From positions 212,873 through 276,872 of the forward strand of contig NZ_SRUZ01000009.1 of NCBI RefSeq assembly GCF_004791165.1: 64,000 nt of DNA, given 5' to 3'. Shown piece by piece: positions 27,792 to 35,905 of this stretch. Within the stretch, counting starts at the first letter, position 1. Every line of letters starts with the position of its first letter. The position numbers and the translations under genes are program-made. The DNA is from Mesorhizobium sp. M8A.F.Ca.ET.218.01.1.1 (GTDB lineage: Bacteria > Pseudomonadota > Alphaproteobacteria > Rhizobiales > Rhizobiaceae). The notes under the pieces were generated by a model, which had not been told where the DNA came from, ran no database searches, and saw nothing but the letters and a program-made list of their open reading frames with translations.

Positions 27792-28178
27792 TCATGAGGG
27801 GACCTGCTGTCGCCACTGCTGCGGTGTCGTCTTCGTGTGCGCCAGAGATTGTTCGCGTCGCCGGCGCAACGTCTCGCGGCCACGCTCCGTCATCGAGTCG
27901 GGGGTCCAAAATACGCTGGGGTCGATCTGAACATCGGCCGCTTTGATCCCGGGGATGGCCGTCAGCGCCGCGACAGCGCCGCGCACGATATTCGGCGCCA
28001 TCGTGCAGCAGGCCGATGTGACACACATCGTCACACGAAGATTGCCGACATCGTCGACGGTCCAGCTCTTGATCAAGCCCATATCGATGATGCTGACGGG
28101 CGCATTCGAGGCCAGGCTGCACGGATCGTAGACCGAGCCAAGCGCCTCGGCGATCTGGTCGTCCAGGGTCCCCGTCAT
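27792..28178 (-). CDS. MIP18/DUF59 family protein, module 2
   Basis: A 128-residue MIP18-fold protein, paralogue of the one at 22886-23275. VYDPCS holds C20, then SIIDMGLIKSW, and TSACCTMAPNIV has two adjacent cysteines where the other copy has one. The C-terminal third is a basic, Arg-rich tail (RGRETLRRRREQ). It starts with a four-base ATGA overlap with the amidohydrolase stop, so the two proteins should be made in linked amounts. Likely metal-centre assembly factor for that enzyme (inference). Confidence 0.82.
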   Translation of the reverse strand: MTGTLDDQIAEALGSVYDPCSLASNAPVSIIDMGLIKSWTVDDVGNLRVTMCVTSACCTMAPNIVRGAVAALTAIPGIKAADVQIDPSVFWTPDSMTERGRETLRRRREQSLAHTKTTPQQWRQQVPS

Positions 28179-29287
28179 GCCAGCGCCCTCACCTTGCCGC
28201 TCGCCGCTTGCCGCTCTTCCTCATACATCCGAAGCCAGTTCGAATATGGCTTCTGGATGCCAGTCCGCCGGCGTTCCTTGGCAAATTCGTCGTCGGCGAT
28301 CGCGGCCTTGGCCTTCTCGATGTCGAGACCGACGATGCGGGCGTAGTTCCCACCGAGGATCAGCGCTTTCTCGCTCTTCGTCAGCTGCTTGAGATTGTAT
28401 TTTGCCATGAGTTCCTCGCTGAATTCGAGGTTCCAGAATTTTTCCAGAAGCGGCTGTGTGTGGCAAAAGAGCGTGCCATCGGAATAGATGATTTTTTCAG
28501 GGCCGCCCCAGAAAAGAAACTGCGCCAGAATCTCGCTGAACATGCCGGGACCATGATGCATCAGCAGGCTGGTGATCTCCAGATTGGCATAGACGTTGGG
28601 AAACCGCGCGATGGCGTGCGCCGTCTCGTCGACGAAAGCGAGCCCGGCATGGACGATCTCGAAATTGAGACCCGGGAAATGGATCGCGGCACCATCGACG
28701 TCGTCGACCCTGTAGGGGTTTATCGGCACCGGCCCATTGGGAATGGCCTTGTGGATGGCGACGGTCTTGATGCCGAGTTCCTGGGCGCGCTCGAACAGAG
28801 GATAAGCCAGCTTCGGATCATCCATTCGCCAGCTGCGGAACGGTTCGACCTCATCGGGATATAGCTTGAGACCGATCGAATTCGGCAGCTCTTTCATCTG
28901 GTCTTCGAGATCGCTCAGACAGACTTCCAGCCCCTGTGTCGGACTGACACCGACATAGGTGAGATAGCGCTCCGGCCATCGGGTCGCAGCTTCGACGTTC
29001 TTAGCCCTTGAGCACAGCCCGTCGCGAAACCAGGAATCCAGCCGCAGATACATATTGGCGGCCATATCGACATCGGTCTCGAGAAAGAGTGTCCGCGCCA
29101 CGGCCTCGACCGGCCAGTTGGACATGTAGACCTCGGCTGGAACACGCAAGTGCGGAGGGTTCCAGACCAGATGCAGCTTGACCAGGAGGTCGCGCAGGCC
29201 GCGGCCATAGGGATTCGGCTGCAGGTTCGCGTCAGACAGATCGTAAGCGTGGGCGATTGGGTTGATGATGAAATGACCTTCGATCAT
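28175..29287 (-). CDS. PF04909 amidohydrolase, module 2
   Basis: A 370-residue amidohydrolase-2 protein, paralogous over its whole length to the copy at 23265-24335 (shared IHKAI, GPVPI.PY, FEIVH.G.AF, AI..DEFAK). N-terminal NPIAHAYDL gives H13 but no HxH. D270 in IIYSDGTLF is the metal-site Asp that the other copy lacks. The chain carries three more cysteines than expected for a purely zinc enzyme, including LFCH next to D270. Substrate unknown; family members act on aromatic or heterocyclic acids and lactones. Downstream of a small unknown gene and a ribose-type importer on one transcript. Confidence 0.87.
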   Translation of the reverse strand: MIEGHFIINPIAHAYDLSDANLQPNPYGRGLRDLLVKLHLVWNPPHLRVPAEVYMSNWPVEAVARTLFLETDVDMAANMYLRLDSWFRDGLCSRAKNVEAATRWPERYLTYVGVSPTQGLEVCLSDLEDQMKELPNSIGLKLYPDEVEPFRSWRMDDPKLAYPLFERAQELGIKTVAIHKAIPNGPVPINPYRVDDVDGAAIHFPGLNFEIVHAGLAFVDETAHAIARFPNVYANLEITSLLMHHGPGMFSEILAQFLFWGGPEKIIYSDGTLFCHTQPLLEKFWNLEFSEELMAKYNLKQLTKSEKALILGGNYARIVGLDIEKAKAAIADDEFAKERRRTGIQKPYSNWLRMYEEERQAASGKVRALA

Positions 29288-29320
29288 GACGTATCCCTTC
29301 TCTAATTCCGTTGTAGCCGT

Positions 29321-29893
29321 TCACGGTCTTGCCGCGCCGGGTCGTGGATTGACCTTGATTGGATGCGAATGGATCACCGCGACGCGGTCATGTGTCAGCG
29401 GCGCCAAATCAGTGTCCGGCGCGGTCAACGCATCCTTGCAGAAAAGGTCGAGACCGGCCCGTGAATTGGCTTGCTCGAACACCCGCAACGCGATCTTACG
29501 CTGGGCCTGGCCGACCCCACACGCGATTGCCAATGTAAGGCGGACCGGGCCGGACGCAGATGCGAAAACCCGGTGCCGATAGGCAAAGGCAGCGTTGGCC
29601 TGGTGCGGTCGCCGCTGAGCCGCGCCGATGTGCAGTTCGATAGCCGACGAATACCAGACCGCATCGCCGTCAACGCGCGCGCCGGCGGCCCGATTGTGCA
29701 CGACATATCCACCAGGGGTGACTTCCACGTTGCCCCAATCGGATGGGACCTCGATTGCAACGGCACCTAGGTCGAACGTCTTCCAATGACGCCTGGCCGC
29801 AATGAGATGCCCTATCCGCTCGACGCCGGCTGCAAGCCGCTTCGACAGGAACCCCGCCGCAAACAAGGTCCAGGCCGCCGAGCGAAGCAACAT
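29321..29893 (-). CDS. Conserved-looking protein of unknown function in module 2
   Basis: A 190-residue reading frame from ATG 29893, 11 bases after the permease stop and 33 bases before the amidohydrolase. I do not recognise the family. A short hydrophobic stretch (WTLFAAGFLS) follows the start, then a soluble alpha/beta-looking chain with AIEVPSDWGNVEVTPGGYVVHN and IALRVFEQ. The position inside a tight operon and ordinary codon use argue that it is real. A much longer in-frame extension into the permease gene is a shadow. It may be a cytoplasmic partner of the importer or an uncharacterised enzyme. Confidence 0.65.
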   Translation of the reverse strand: MLLRSAAWTLFAAGFLSKRLAAGVERIGHLIAARRHWKTFDLGAVAIEVPSDWGNVEVTPGGYVVHNRAAGARVDGDAVWYSSAIELHIGAAQRRPHQANAAFAYRHRVFASASGPVRLTLAIACGVGQAQRKIALRVFEQANSRAGLDLFCKDALTAPDTDLAPLTHDRVAVIHSHPIKVNPRPGAARP

Positions 29894-29904
29894 GTCGGAC
29901 GGAT

Positions 29905-31095
29905 TTACTGACGCAGGAATGGCACACCTCCCCGCTTTGCGACCGCATCGAGATAGACGGCAAACATCAGCACCAAGCCGCTGGTGATGTTTTGATAGGC
30001 CGAGGGTACGTTCATCAGAGACAGGCCGTTTGAAAGGCTCTGCATGAGGAGCGCGCCGAGCAGCACGCCCGTCACAGTGCCGGTGCCGCCATAGAGGCTG
30101 GCGCCACCGATGACGACCGCGGAAATGGCATTGAGCTCGAGGAAGTAGCCTGCCTCGGGTGGCGCAGCGCCAAGCCTGCCGACAAACATCAGCGCAGCGA
30201 TCGCCGTCAGGACCCCGATCAGGAGGTAGCTGATAACGATCTGCCGGCCGACAGCAATGCCTGCGATTTTGGCGGCAGTGCGATTGCCTCCAACAGCAAA
30301 CGCATGACGGCCCCAGACGAGATTCTTCAATGCGTAGGCAAGTGCCCCGCCAATCACCAGTGTCAACGCTACGGGCATGGGAAGACCACGGTAGGAAAGG
30401 GTCATCCAGGCAAGTGCTGCGACCGCGAGCAGGCCCGCCGCCACCTTGATCAGGTCTTTCGGCCGCCGCCTGGCTTCGACGCGGCGCAAGGGCGCCATGG
30501 CGACCAGCATGGCTCCGGCGAGAAACAACCACAGCGGTGGGCCGGTGATGAACGCCTCGCCGAAGAAACGGATGTCGCCGCGAATTCCCGAAATGGTGTT
30601 GCCGCCGGAGATCGCGAGCGATATGCCGCGAAACGCAAGCATGCCGCCCAAGGTGGTGACAAAGGCCGGCACGCCCAGTCGCGCAACCCACAGCCCATTC
30701 CACAGGCCAACGATTGCGCCAAGTACAAGAGCGGCAAGAATGGTGACCGGAGCAGGCAATCCCGCCCAGGATTCCATGAGCGCTATCACGGTGGCGCAAA
30801 GGCTCAGGAACGAGCCGACCGACAGGTCGATTTCGCCCTGCGCAATGATGACAAGCATGCCAAGCGCGACCATGGCCGTCACCGAGGTCTGGCGCATCAG
30901 GTTGATGAGGTTGCGATCGCTGATGAACACGCCGTCGGTCGTGATGAAAAGAATGAGCCAGACCAGGCCGACCGCCAGCAGCAAACCTCCAGCTGACCGC
31001 GCCTGATGCAGCAACCTGCGGCGACGGCCCGTCTCGGCGCGTTCTACCTTGAGTTCAGCAGGCAAGGCCTGCGGGTCTGAGGCTTCGTAGGTCAA
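29905..31095 (-). CDS. Xylose/ribose-type ABC permease, module 2
   Basis: A 396-residue BPD_transp_2 permease, longer than the usual 330, like XylH. VIIAQGEIDLSVGSFLSLCAT is the hallmark region (EIDLSVG), and AVGGNRTAAKIAGIAVGRQ is the ATPase-contact loop. The N-terminal 35 residues are charged and cytoplasmic. Its ATG overlaps the ATPase stop by four bases. About ten spans. Forms the channel of module 2 with the genes just upstream. Confidence 0.92.
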   Translation of the reverse strand: MTYEASDPQALPAELKVERAETGRRRRLLHQARSAGGLLLAVGLVWLILFITTDGVFISDRNLINLMRQTSVTAMVALGMLVIIAQGEIDLSVGSFLSLCATVIALMESWAGLPAPVTILAALVLGAIVGLWNGLWVARLGVPAFVTTLGGMLAFRGISLAISGGNTISGIRGDIRFFGEAFITGPPLWLFLAGAMLVAMAPLRRVEARRRPKDLIKVAAGLLAVAALAWMTLSYRGLPMPVALTLVIGGALAYALKNLVWGRHAFAVGGNRTAAKIAGIAVGRQIVISYLLIGVLTAIAALMFVGRLGAAPPEAGYFLELNAISAVVIGGASLYGGTGTVTGVLLGALLMQSLSNGLSLMNVPSAYQNITSGLVLMFAVYLDAVAKRGGVPFLRQ

Positions 31096-32690
31096 TGCAG
31101 CCCTCCCCCAACGGCAAGAACAGTCAATTGATGCTCGCTCATTCCCTGAGTATCCGCAATGGCGTCCTGCCTTCCGTCACGCAAAACCAGCACGCGACTG
31201 GTCAAAGTCAGGATTTCCCCTTCCTCGAGGGAACTCACGATGATGGTCGTGCCTTCGGCTGCGATCTTGCGCATCCAGCGGTACACATCCTGGCGCGCGC
31301 CGATGTCGATGCCGCGTGTCGGCTCGTCGAGAAGAAGAACCTGAGGCCGATTGATCAACGCCCGTGCAAGCACAACCTTCTGCTGATTGCCTCCCGACAA
31401 CGAGCTGATGGGTTGATCGAGGTTGTCGATCTTGATGCCGAGTTCCTCGACCAGTTGCTCGCACAAGCGACGCTCGCTGTTATGGCGGATGAAGAGTTTG
31501 TGGCGAACCAGGTCGGCGCGGCCATGCCCAAGCAGCATGTTGTCGAGAACCGACAGTTCAGCAACGATGCCTTCCTTTTGCCGTTCGGCGGAAACCAGTG
31601 CAACGCCGCGGCCCAGGGCGGTGCGCGCATTGGCAAACGGCCTCGACGCTTCGCCGCTCAGGCGCATCTGACCGGTCGTTTCCTCCGACAGCAGCCCGAA
31701 GATCGAATGGAGCAGTTCCGTCTTGCCTGATCCCAACGGTCCGTAGACACCCAGGATCTCGCCTCTAAGCGCGCCGAACTCAATCGGCCCAAGTGACAGC
31801 CGGCATTTCTCGGATCGTGCCACCTTCCAGGCACCGAGCCCCAGCGCCTCGGGACCATCGTGCGGATGGCCCGGATTTTCCATGCGCATTGTATGCTCGA
31901 AGGTGTCGCGACCGAGCATGGCCGCGATCACCGATGCATGCGTCTCGGTCGCGCGTGGGGCGTCCAGCACCTTGCGGCCATCGCGAAGCACGACAATGCG
32001 ATCGCAAACCGCAAGCACCTCATTGAGGTGATGAGAGATGAAGATGATCGCCGCGCCTTTTGCAGCCAGGTCCCGCATCCTCGAAAGAAGGATCGTCACT
32101 TCGTCGGCGCCCAGAGCCGCGGTGGATTCGTCGAACACAAACACGCGCCCCCCGCGCGCGATCGCTCTGGCTATCTCGACCAGTTCCATCAAGGCGACAC
32201 CGCCTTGCGCCCCAAGGGTAGCACAGGTGTCGGTGTCGACGCCCAGTTCCGACAGTGCCTTGCCCGCTTGCCGGTGAAGCGATGTCCAGTCTATGAGGCC
32301 ACGCGCATTGGGTTCGATCGTCAACATGACGTTCTCGCCGATCGTGAGCTGTTCGACGCCGGCGCCTTCCTGATGGATCAGGACGACGCCGGCCCGATGC
32401 GCCTGCTGGGTATCCACGAAGCGGGTTTCAATGCCGTCCATTGCCATACGGCCGCTGTAGCCGCCGAATGGCACCTCTCCAACAATCACGCGCCCGAGCG
32501 TGCTCTTGCCGGCGCCATTGGCGCCGACAAGACCGATGACCTCGCCGCGCCTGATATCGAGCGACACGCCGCCGAGTGCCCGCTGTGCTCCGAACTGGAC
32601 AGCGATATCGCTCAGCCTCACGATCGGGGCGGCTTGATCGGCGGAACCGAAACCTTTCGCGCGTCCAACGCGCTCTGCATACTGCACCAT
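31092..32690 (-). CDS. Xylose/ribose-type double ABC ATPase, module 2
   Basis: 532 residues with two nucleotide-binding halves. Half one: Walker A GANGAGKST, Walker B VFVFDESTAALG (Ser for Pro), but the signature LSxGQ is replaced by a stretch ending VALMELVEIARAI. Half two: Walker A GPLGSGKTE, canonical LSGGNQQK and LLLDEPTRGIDIG. This is the XylG/RbsA pattern. It lies 27 bases downstream of the binding-protein gene. Confidence 0.92.
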   Translation of the reverse strand: MVQYAERVGRAKGFGSADQAAPIVRLSDIAVQFGAQRALGGVSLDIRRGEVIGLVGANGAGKSTLGRVIVGEVPFGGYSGRMAMDGIETRFVDTQQAHRAGVVLIHQEGAGVEQLTIGENVMLTIEPNARGLIDWTSLHRQAGKALSELGVDTDTCATLGAQGGVALMELVEIARAIARGGRVFVFDESTAALGADEVTILLSRMRDLAAKGAAIIFISHHLNEVLAVCDRIVVLRDGRKVLDAPRATETHASVIAAMLGRDTFEHTMRMENPGHPHDGPEALGLGAWKVARSEKCRLSLGPIEFGALRGEILGVYGPLGSGKTELLHSIFGLLSEETTGQMRLSGEASRPFANARTALGRGVALVSAERQKEGIVAELSVLDNMLLGHGRADLVRHKLFIRHNSERRLCEQLVEELGIKIDNLDQPISSLSGGNQQKVVLARALINRPQVLLLDEPTRGIDIGARQDVYRWMRKIAAEGTTIIVSSLEEGEILTLTSRVLVLRDGRQDAIADTQGMSEHQLTVLAVGGGLH

Positions 32691-32717
32691 GTCAAACGCT
32701 CGGGAGTTTCAACCAGA

Positions 32718-33785
32718 TCAAAGGCCGACATCTTCCGGCTTCAGCCAGTCGGTCAGCTTCAGGAACTCGGCCAGGTTGGCACGATCCACGCCGCGCGACT
32801 GGATACGCATGCCCGCCACGTCGATGCCTTCGACCGTCACCTTGTCGTTGGATTCCGGTTTCTTGCCCTGCGCCAGCGCGAATGCGGCGTCGGCGGCGGC
32901 ACGGCCCATCTGTATGAGATCCGTCCACGCACTCATGGCGATGTTGCCCTTGACGATCTCGCGACCGACTTCGGGAAAGACATCTTCACCGCACAGCCAG
33001 ACCTTGCCGGCCAGCCCTTGTTCGGTAAGAGCGCGAAGGGCGCCAAGCGCCATGCCGTCCTCGTTGGCCACAACAGCCTGAAGATCGTTGTTGGTCTTGG
33101 TCAAGGCGTTCTCGATCTGCGCCAGCGCACCTTCGGCACGCCAGGCGTCGTGCCATTCATGCGACACGATCTTTATCTCGCCCGAGTCGATGAAGGGCTT
33201 CAGCACGCGCAGCGCGCCTTCCGTCTTCTGGCGTGCGACATCGACGCCGCTTGGACCGCTGACGATTGCCCAATTGCCCTTCTTGGCCTGCGCCAGCGCC
33301 TGCTTGGCCTGGATTTCACCAACGAGATAATTGTCGCGGGCGCACCAGTAGTCCAGCTTGGGAGATGGAATGACATAGTTGTAGGAGATCAGGGGAATGT
33401 TGGTGTCAGCCTTCACCCGCTCGATAAGGTCCTTTCCCGCATCGATGTTGACCGGGATGATGATGAGTGCCTGGATGCCTTGGACAAGCATCGCATCGAC
33501 CTGCGCGTCCTGCTTGGAGACATCCTCCTCGGCGCCCTGGACGATGTATTTCATGCCAAGTTCGTCGGCGCGCGCCTGGAAATAGGCACGGTCATGCGCC
33601 CAGCGAAAATGTTCGAAGCTCGGGAAACTGAAGCCGACTGTTATGTCGCCGGCATTCGCCTTTGTTGAAAACCCCAAACCCAAGGTGGCACTCGCAGCTC
33701 CGAGCGCCATGGTCTGGGCAATGAAATCACGGCGCGAAATCCGTCCTGCCGACACGTCGGCGATCAGCTTCTCCAGTCTGCTCAT
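32718..33785 (-). CDS. Ribose/xylose-type ABC binding protein with Tat signal, module 2
   Basis: A 355-residue Peripla_BP_4 protein. The N-terminus has a twin-arginine motif, ISRRDFI, followed by the hydrophobic ALGAASATLGLGF and an AxA-type site (ANAGD), so it should be exported folded by the Tat system, unusual for this class where Sec signals prevail. The mature part contains VDAMLVQGIQALIIIPVN and VVANEDGMALGALRAL, as in XylF-type proteins. Ligand unknown. Second gene of the transcript that starts with the RidA protein, 58 bases upstream. Confidence 0.9.
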   Translation of the reverse strand: MSRLEKLIADVSAGRISRRDFIAQTMALGAASATLGLGFSTKANAGDITVGFSFPSFEHFRWAHDRAYFQARADELGMKYIVQGAEEDVSKQDAQVDAMLVQGIQALIIIPVNIDAGKDLIERVKADTNIPLISYNYVIPSPKLDYWCARDNYLVGEIQAKQALAQAKKGNWAIVSGPSGVDVARQKTEGALRVLKPFIDSGEIKIVSHEWHDAWRAEGALAQIENALTKTNNDLQAVVANEDGMALGALRALTEQGLAGKVWLCGEDVFPEVGREIVKGNIAMSAWTDLIQMGRAAADAAFALAQGKKPESNDKVTVEGIDVAGMRIQSRGVDRANLAEFLKLTDWLKPEDVGL

Positions 33786-33843
33786 AGTTTTGGTTCCCCT
33801 TATCTGAGCGTGGTTCGCCCACGCTTTGTCGTCGTTGACTTAC

Positions 33844-34236
33844 CTACCCTCGTCTCGAAACATGCGCTGTGGCGATGATCTCCACCAGAAATTCCGGCTT
33901 CACGAGATCAGCACGGATACAAAATCGCGCTGGCGGATCCTTGGGAAAATAGGTTCTGTAGACCGCGTTCATCGCCGCATAATCGCTCATGTCGCGCAGC
34001 AAGACCTGATTGAACACCACGTCATCAAGCGAAGCATCGGCCGCTTCAAGCACGGATTTGATGAGCTCAAGCTCATGACGGGTCTGGGCCGCGACATCCC
34101 CATCGCCGACCAACTTTCCCTCGGCATCCGTCGGCAGCACGCCGCCGACATAGATCGTATCACCAGCCCTGGTTGCCGGTGAATAAGGACCAAGCGGCGG
34201 CGGTGAATTCTTCGGAACTATCACTTGTCTAGCCAC
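33844..34236 (-). CDS. RidA/YjgF family protein, RutC-like
   Basis: 130 residues. This family hydrolyses reactive enamines/imines; RutC acts on the aminoacrylate derivative of the pyrimidine Rut pathway. The match to RutC is closer than to plain RidA: GDVAAQTRHELELIKSVLE, DDVVFNQVLLRDMSDYAAMN is partly shared, and ARFCIRADLVKP holds the Arg of the active site (ARYCI in RutC), with VEI following. First gene of the module 2 operon, right before the binding protein. Together with the RutD-like hydrolase at 24734 it hints at an aminoacrylate-like intermediate. Confidence 0.88.
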   Translation of the reverse strand: MARQVIVPKNSPPPLGPYSPATRAGDTIYVGGVLPTDAEGKLVGDGDVAAQTRHELELIKSVLEAADASLDDVVFNQVLLRDMSDYAAMNAVYRTYFPKDPPARFCIRADLVKPEFLVEIIATAHVSRRG

Positions 34237-35063
34237 CCTCGAGCTCCCATTCTCGATGTCACTGCAAGCAGACTACAGGCTACCTGGTGATGCCGGTAGC
34301 ACTATCTTGGCGGCTCTGTGTTGCTCAAAAGACAACGCCCGAGCCGTCGCTGGATCGTCTATTTTCTATGGTCGGCAACCGACTTCTTGATGTCTGGTAT
34401 GAGCGGCAGTAAGTCGGGTTCACTCGTGGCGCGCACGATTGCGCAGCCGACCGTGAACCACTCACGACGCTCAAGACATCGGGCAGCTTGCGCGGAAAGG
34501 GGGTGACCATCAGCGCGCGTGCCAGAGCGCGCCGCTTCAGCGTCATGGTGAACGGGAACCGCAGCGCCTAAACCGCGCCGTTGATCGCAGGGCCCACGCC
34601 GTTCTCGTGCTGATACAGCCGGATGTGCTCGGCGCCGCGCTGTCGGGCGCGCGGCCTTTGCCGAGTTGCGTCTCTATCGAGTTGAACTCGGTCACTCAGA
34701 GAGGTCGCCAACAGCAAAATTCCAACTCTGGCCTCGAATACGAGCCACAATTTTTTGCCGCTGTTATCGGTTCGATCTTTGAGAGACATGGCGGTCGCAT
34801 AAATATTAACGTGTGCCGAGGGTGAGCAAGGGTTGCTATCGTCGCACATCTCATCCACGAGCCGTCCGAACGGTTCGCCCGTTCGTCTTGAAAGAACAAC
34901 GCCATTTGTTGAGAATGCGCCTAATTTGGTTGGTGACCTCTACCCGCATTCCGACGAGTTGAGCTCGTGCTCCAAGCATGGAGCGTACCGCGTGGCTGTC
35001 GAGACTCTTTACCCCGACCTCCCGATACCAGCCCGCCTTGACGATCTGGGCCGATCCATATGC
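34237..35063. other. Gene-free stretch between two operons
   Basis: About 0.8 kb upstream of the RidA gene and downstream of the XRE gene. I see only short frames without family motifs. It must contain the promoter of the module 2 operon near its left end, but I find no clear box. Confidence 0.5.
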
Positions 35064-35678
35064 TCAAGAGAGCCGGTTGGGGGCGGGAGCCGAAATTATC
35101 AGGTAATACTCCGCTGGCTTGTCGGTCCGGTTTTCGAACCAATGCTGTACATCCGCCTCAAAGTAGAGCGCATCGCCCTCCTCAAGGACAGTCTCATTCT
35201 CTGGAGTGCCCACGACTACACGTCCCCGGGACGCCACGACATGCTTGCCGGTGGCTGACGGGTAAGGCGGCAATCGGCCCGTCGACGTACCGGCAGGCAG
35301 GCGATGAAGGACGACTTCGACGGTCATGCCGGCCATGATTGGGGACAGCAGGAAGCGCTCGAATCCCGTTTCCGGATCCCGGAACACCTGCCTCTGGTCC
35401 TTCGTGACCAAGGCGAAGGCCCGACGCGAAGCAGGTTCGTCCCCGAGAAGAGCTGAAAACGATGCACCCAAAGCGTGAGCGATACGCTTCGCAACACCGA
35501 TGGTTGGACTTTTCTCGCCTCTCTCGACCTTCGACAGCATTGCCCTGCTCACGCCGGACAGCTTCGAGAACTGCTCCAGCGTGAGGTTTGCCTGTTCGCG
35601 TATCGTGCGGACACGATCACCGAACACGCGGCTGACGGCGTCTTGTCCGGTGCTTCGGGGTGCTACGGGTGTTTTCAT
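35064..35678 (-). CDS. XRE-family regulator with cupin domain
   Basis: 204 residues. Residues 18-75 are a helix-turn-helix (RTIREQANLTLEQFSKLSGV then SRAMLSKVERGEKSPT); residues 120-195 are a cupin_2 sensor (HVVASRGRVVVGTPENE, EGDALYFEADVQHWFEN). Proteins of this PuuR-like type usually repress a divergent or neighbouring catabolic operon and respond to its substrate. It is divergent from the aldehyde dehydrogenase operon with a 227-base gap that holds repeated sites; one of those overlaps its own start codon, which suggests autoregulation. Confidence 0.9.
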   Translation of the reverse strand: MKTPVAPRSTGQDAVSRVFGDRVRTIREQANLTLEQFSKLSGVSRAMLSKVERGEKSPTIGVAKRIAHALGASFSALLGDEPASRRAFALVTKDQRQVFRDPETGFERFLLSPIMAGMTVEVVLHRLPAGTSTGRLPPYPSATGKHVVASRGRVVVGTPENETVLEEGDALYFEADVQHWFENRTDKPAEYYLIISAPAPNRLS

Positions 35679-35878
35679 CTTCTAATTTTCCGCCCAAATC
35701 ATTCGCGTCACTCTACGCATTGGCATCGCAGATGTCACATTTCGCTCTCGGTGACTGAATCCAGCCTTTGAACGCCGCCGCCCGCTTTAGTCAACGAACT
35801 GTGCCATCTTCTACTGAAGACGTGAATCTTCTATGAAAGATTTCTCTTCCATCGGTTAAATTTTCTGCTATAGAAGAT
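35677..35878. promoter_or_regulatory. Repeated ATCTTCTA operator sites
   Basis: ATCTTCTA occurs at 35677-35684, 35806-35813 and 35826-35833, and inverted (TAGAAGAT) at 35871-35878. The middle two are exactly 20 bases apart, two helical turns. Each is the left arm of a palindrome: TCTTC-tact-GAAGA at 35807-35820 and AATCTT-ctatga-AAGATT at 35825-35842. Lying between the XRE-cupin gene and the operon it faces, they are the likely binding sites of that regulator. Confidence 0.6.
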
Positions 35879-35905
35879 ATAGGTGTCAAGGGGAGATGGC
35901 CACCC

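Noticed and set aside
29894..30799. Long N-terminal extension of the unknown module 2 protein
   Set aside because: It runs antiparallel in frame terms through the permease gene on the same strand and looks like low-complexity shadow; the gene is better started at 29893.
31860..33668. 602-codon open frame on the plus strand
   Set aside because: Antisense to the module 2 ATPase and binding-protein genes; no family motifs, composition of a shadow frame in high-GC DNA.
34568..34858. 96-codon frame on the minus strand in the gap before the XRE gene
   Set aside because: No family features and no ribosome site; treated as empty sequence.
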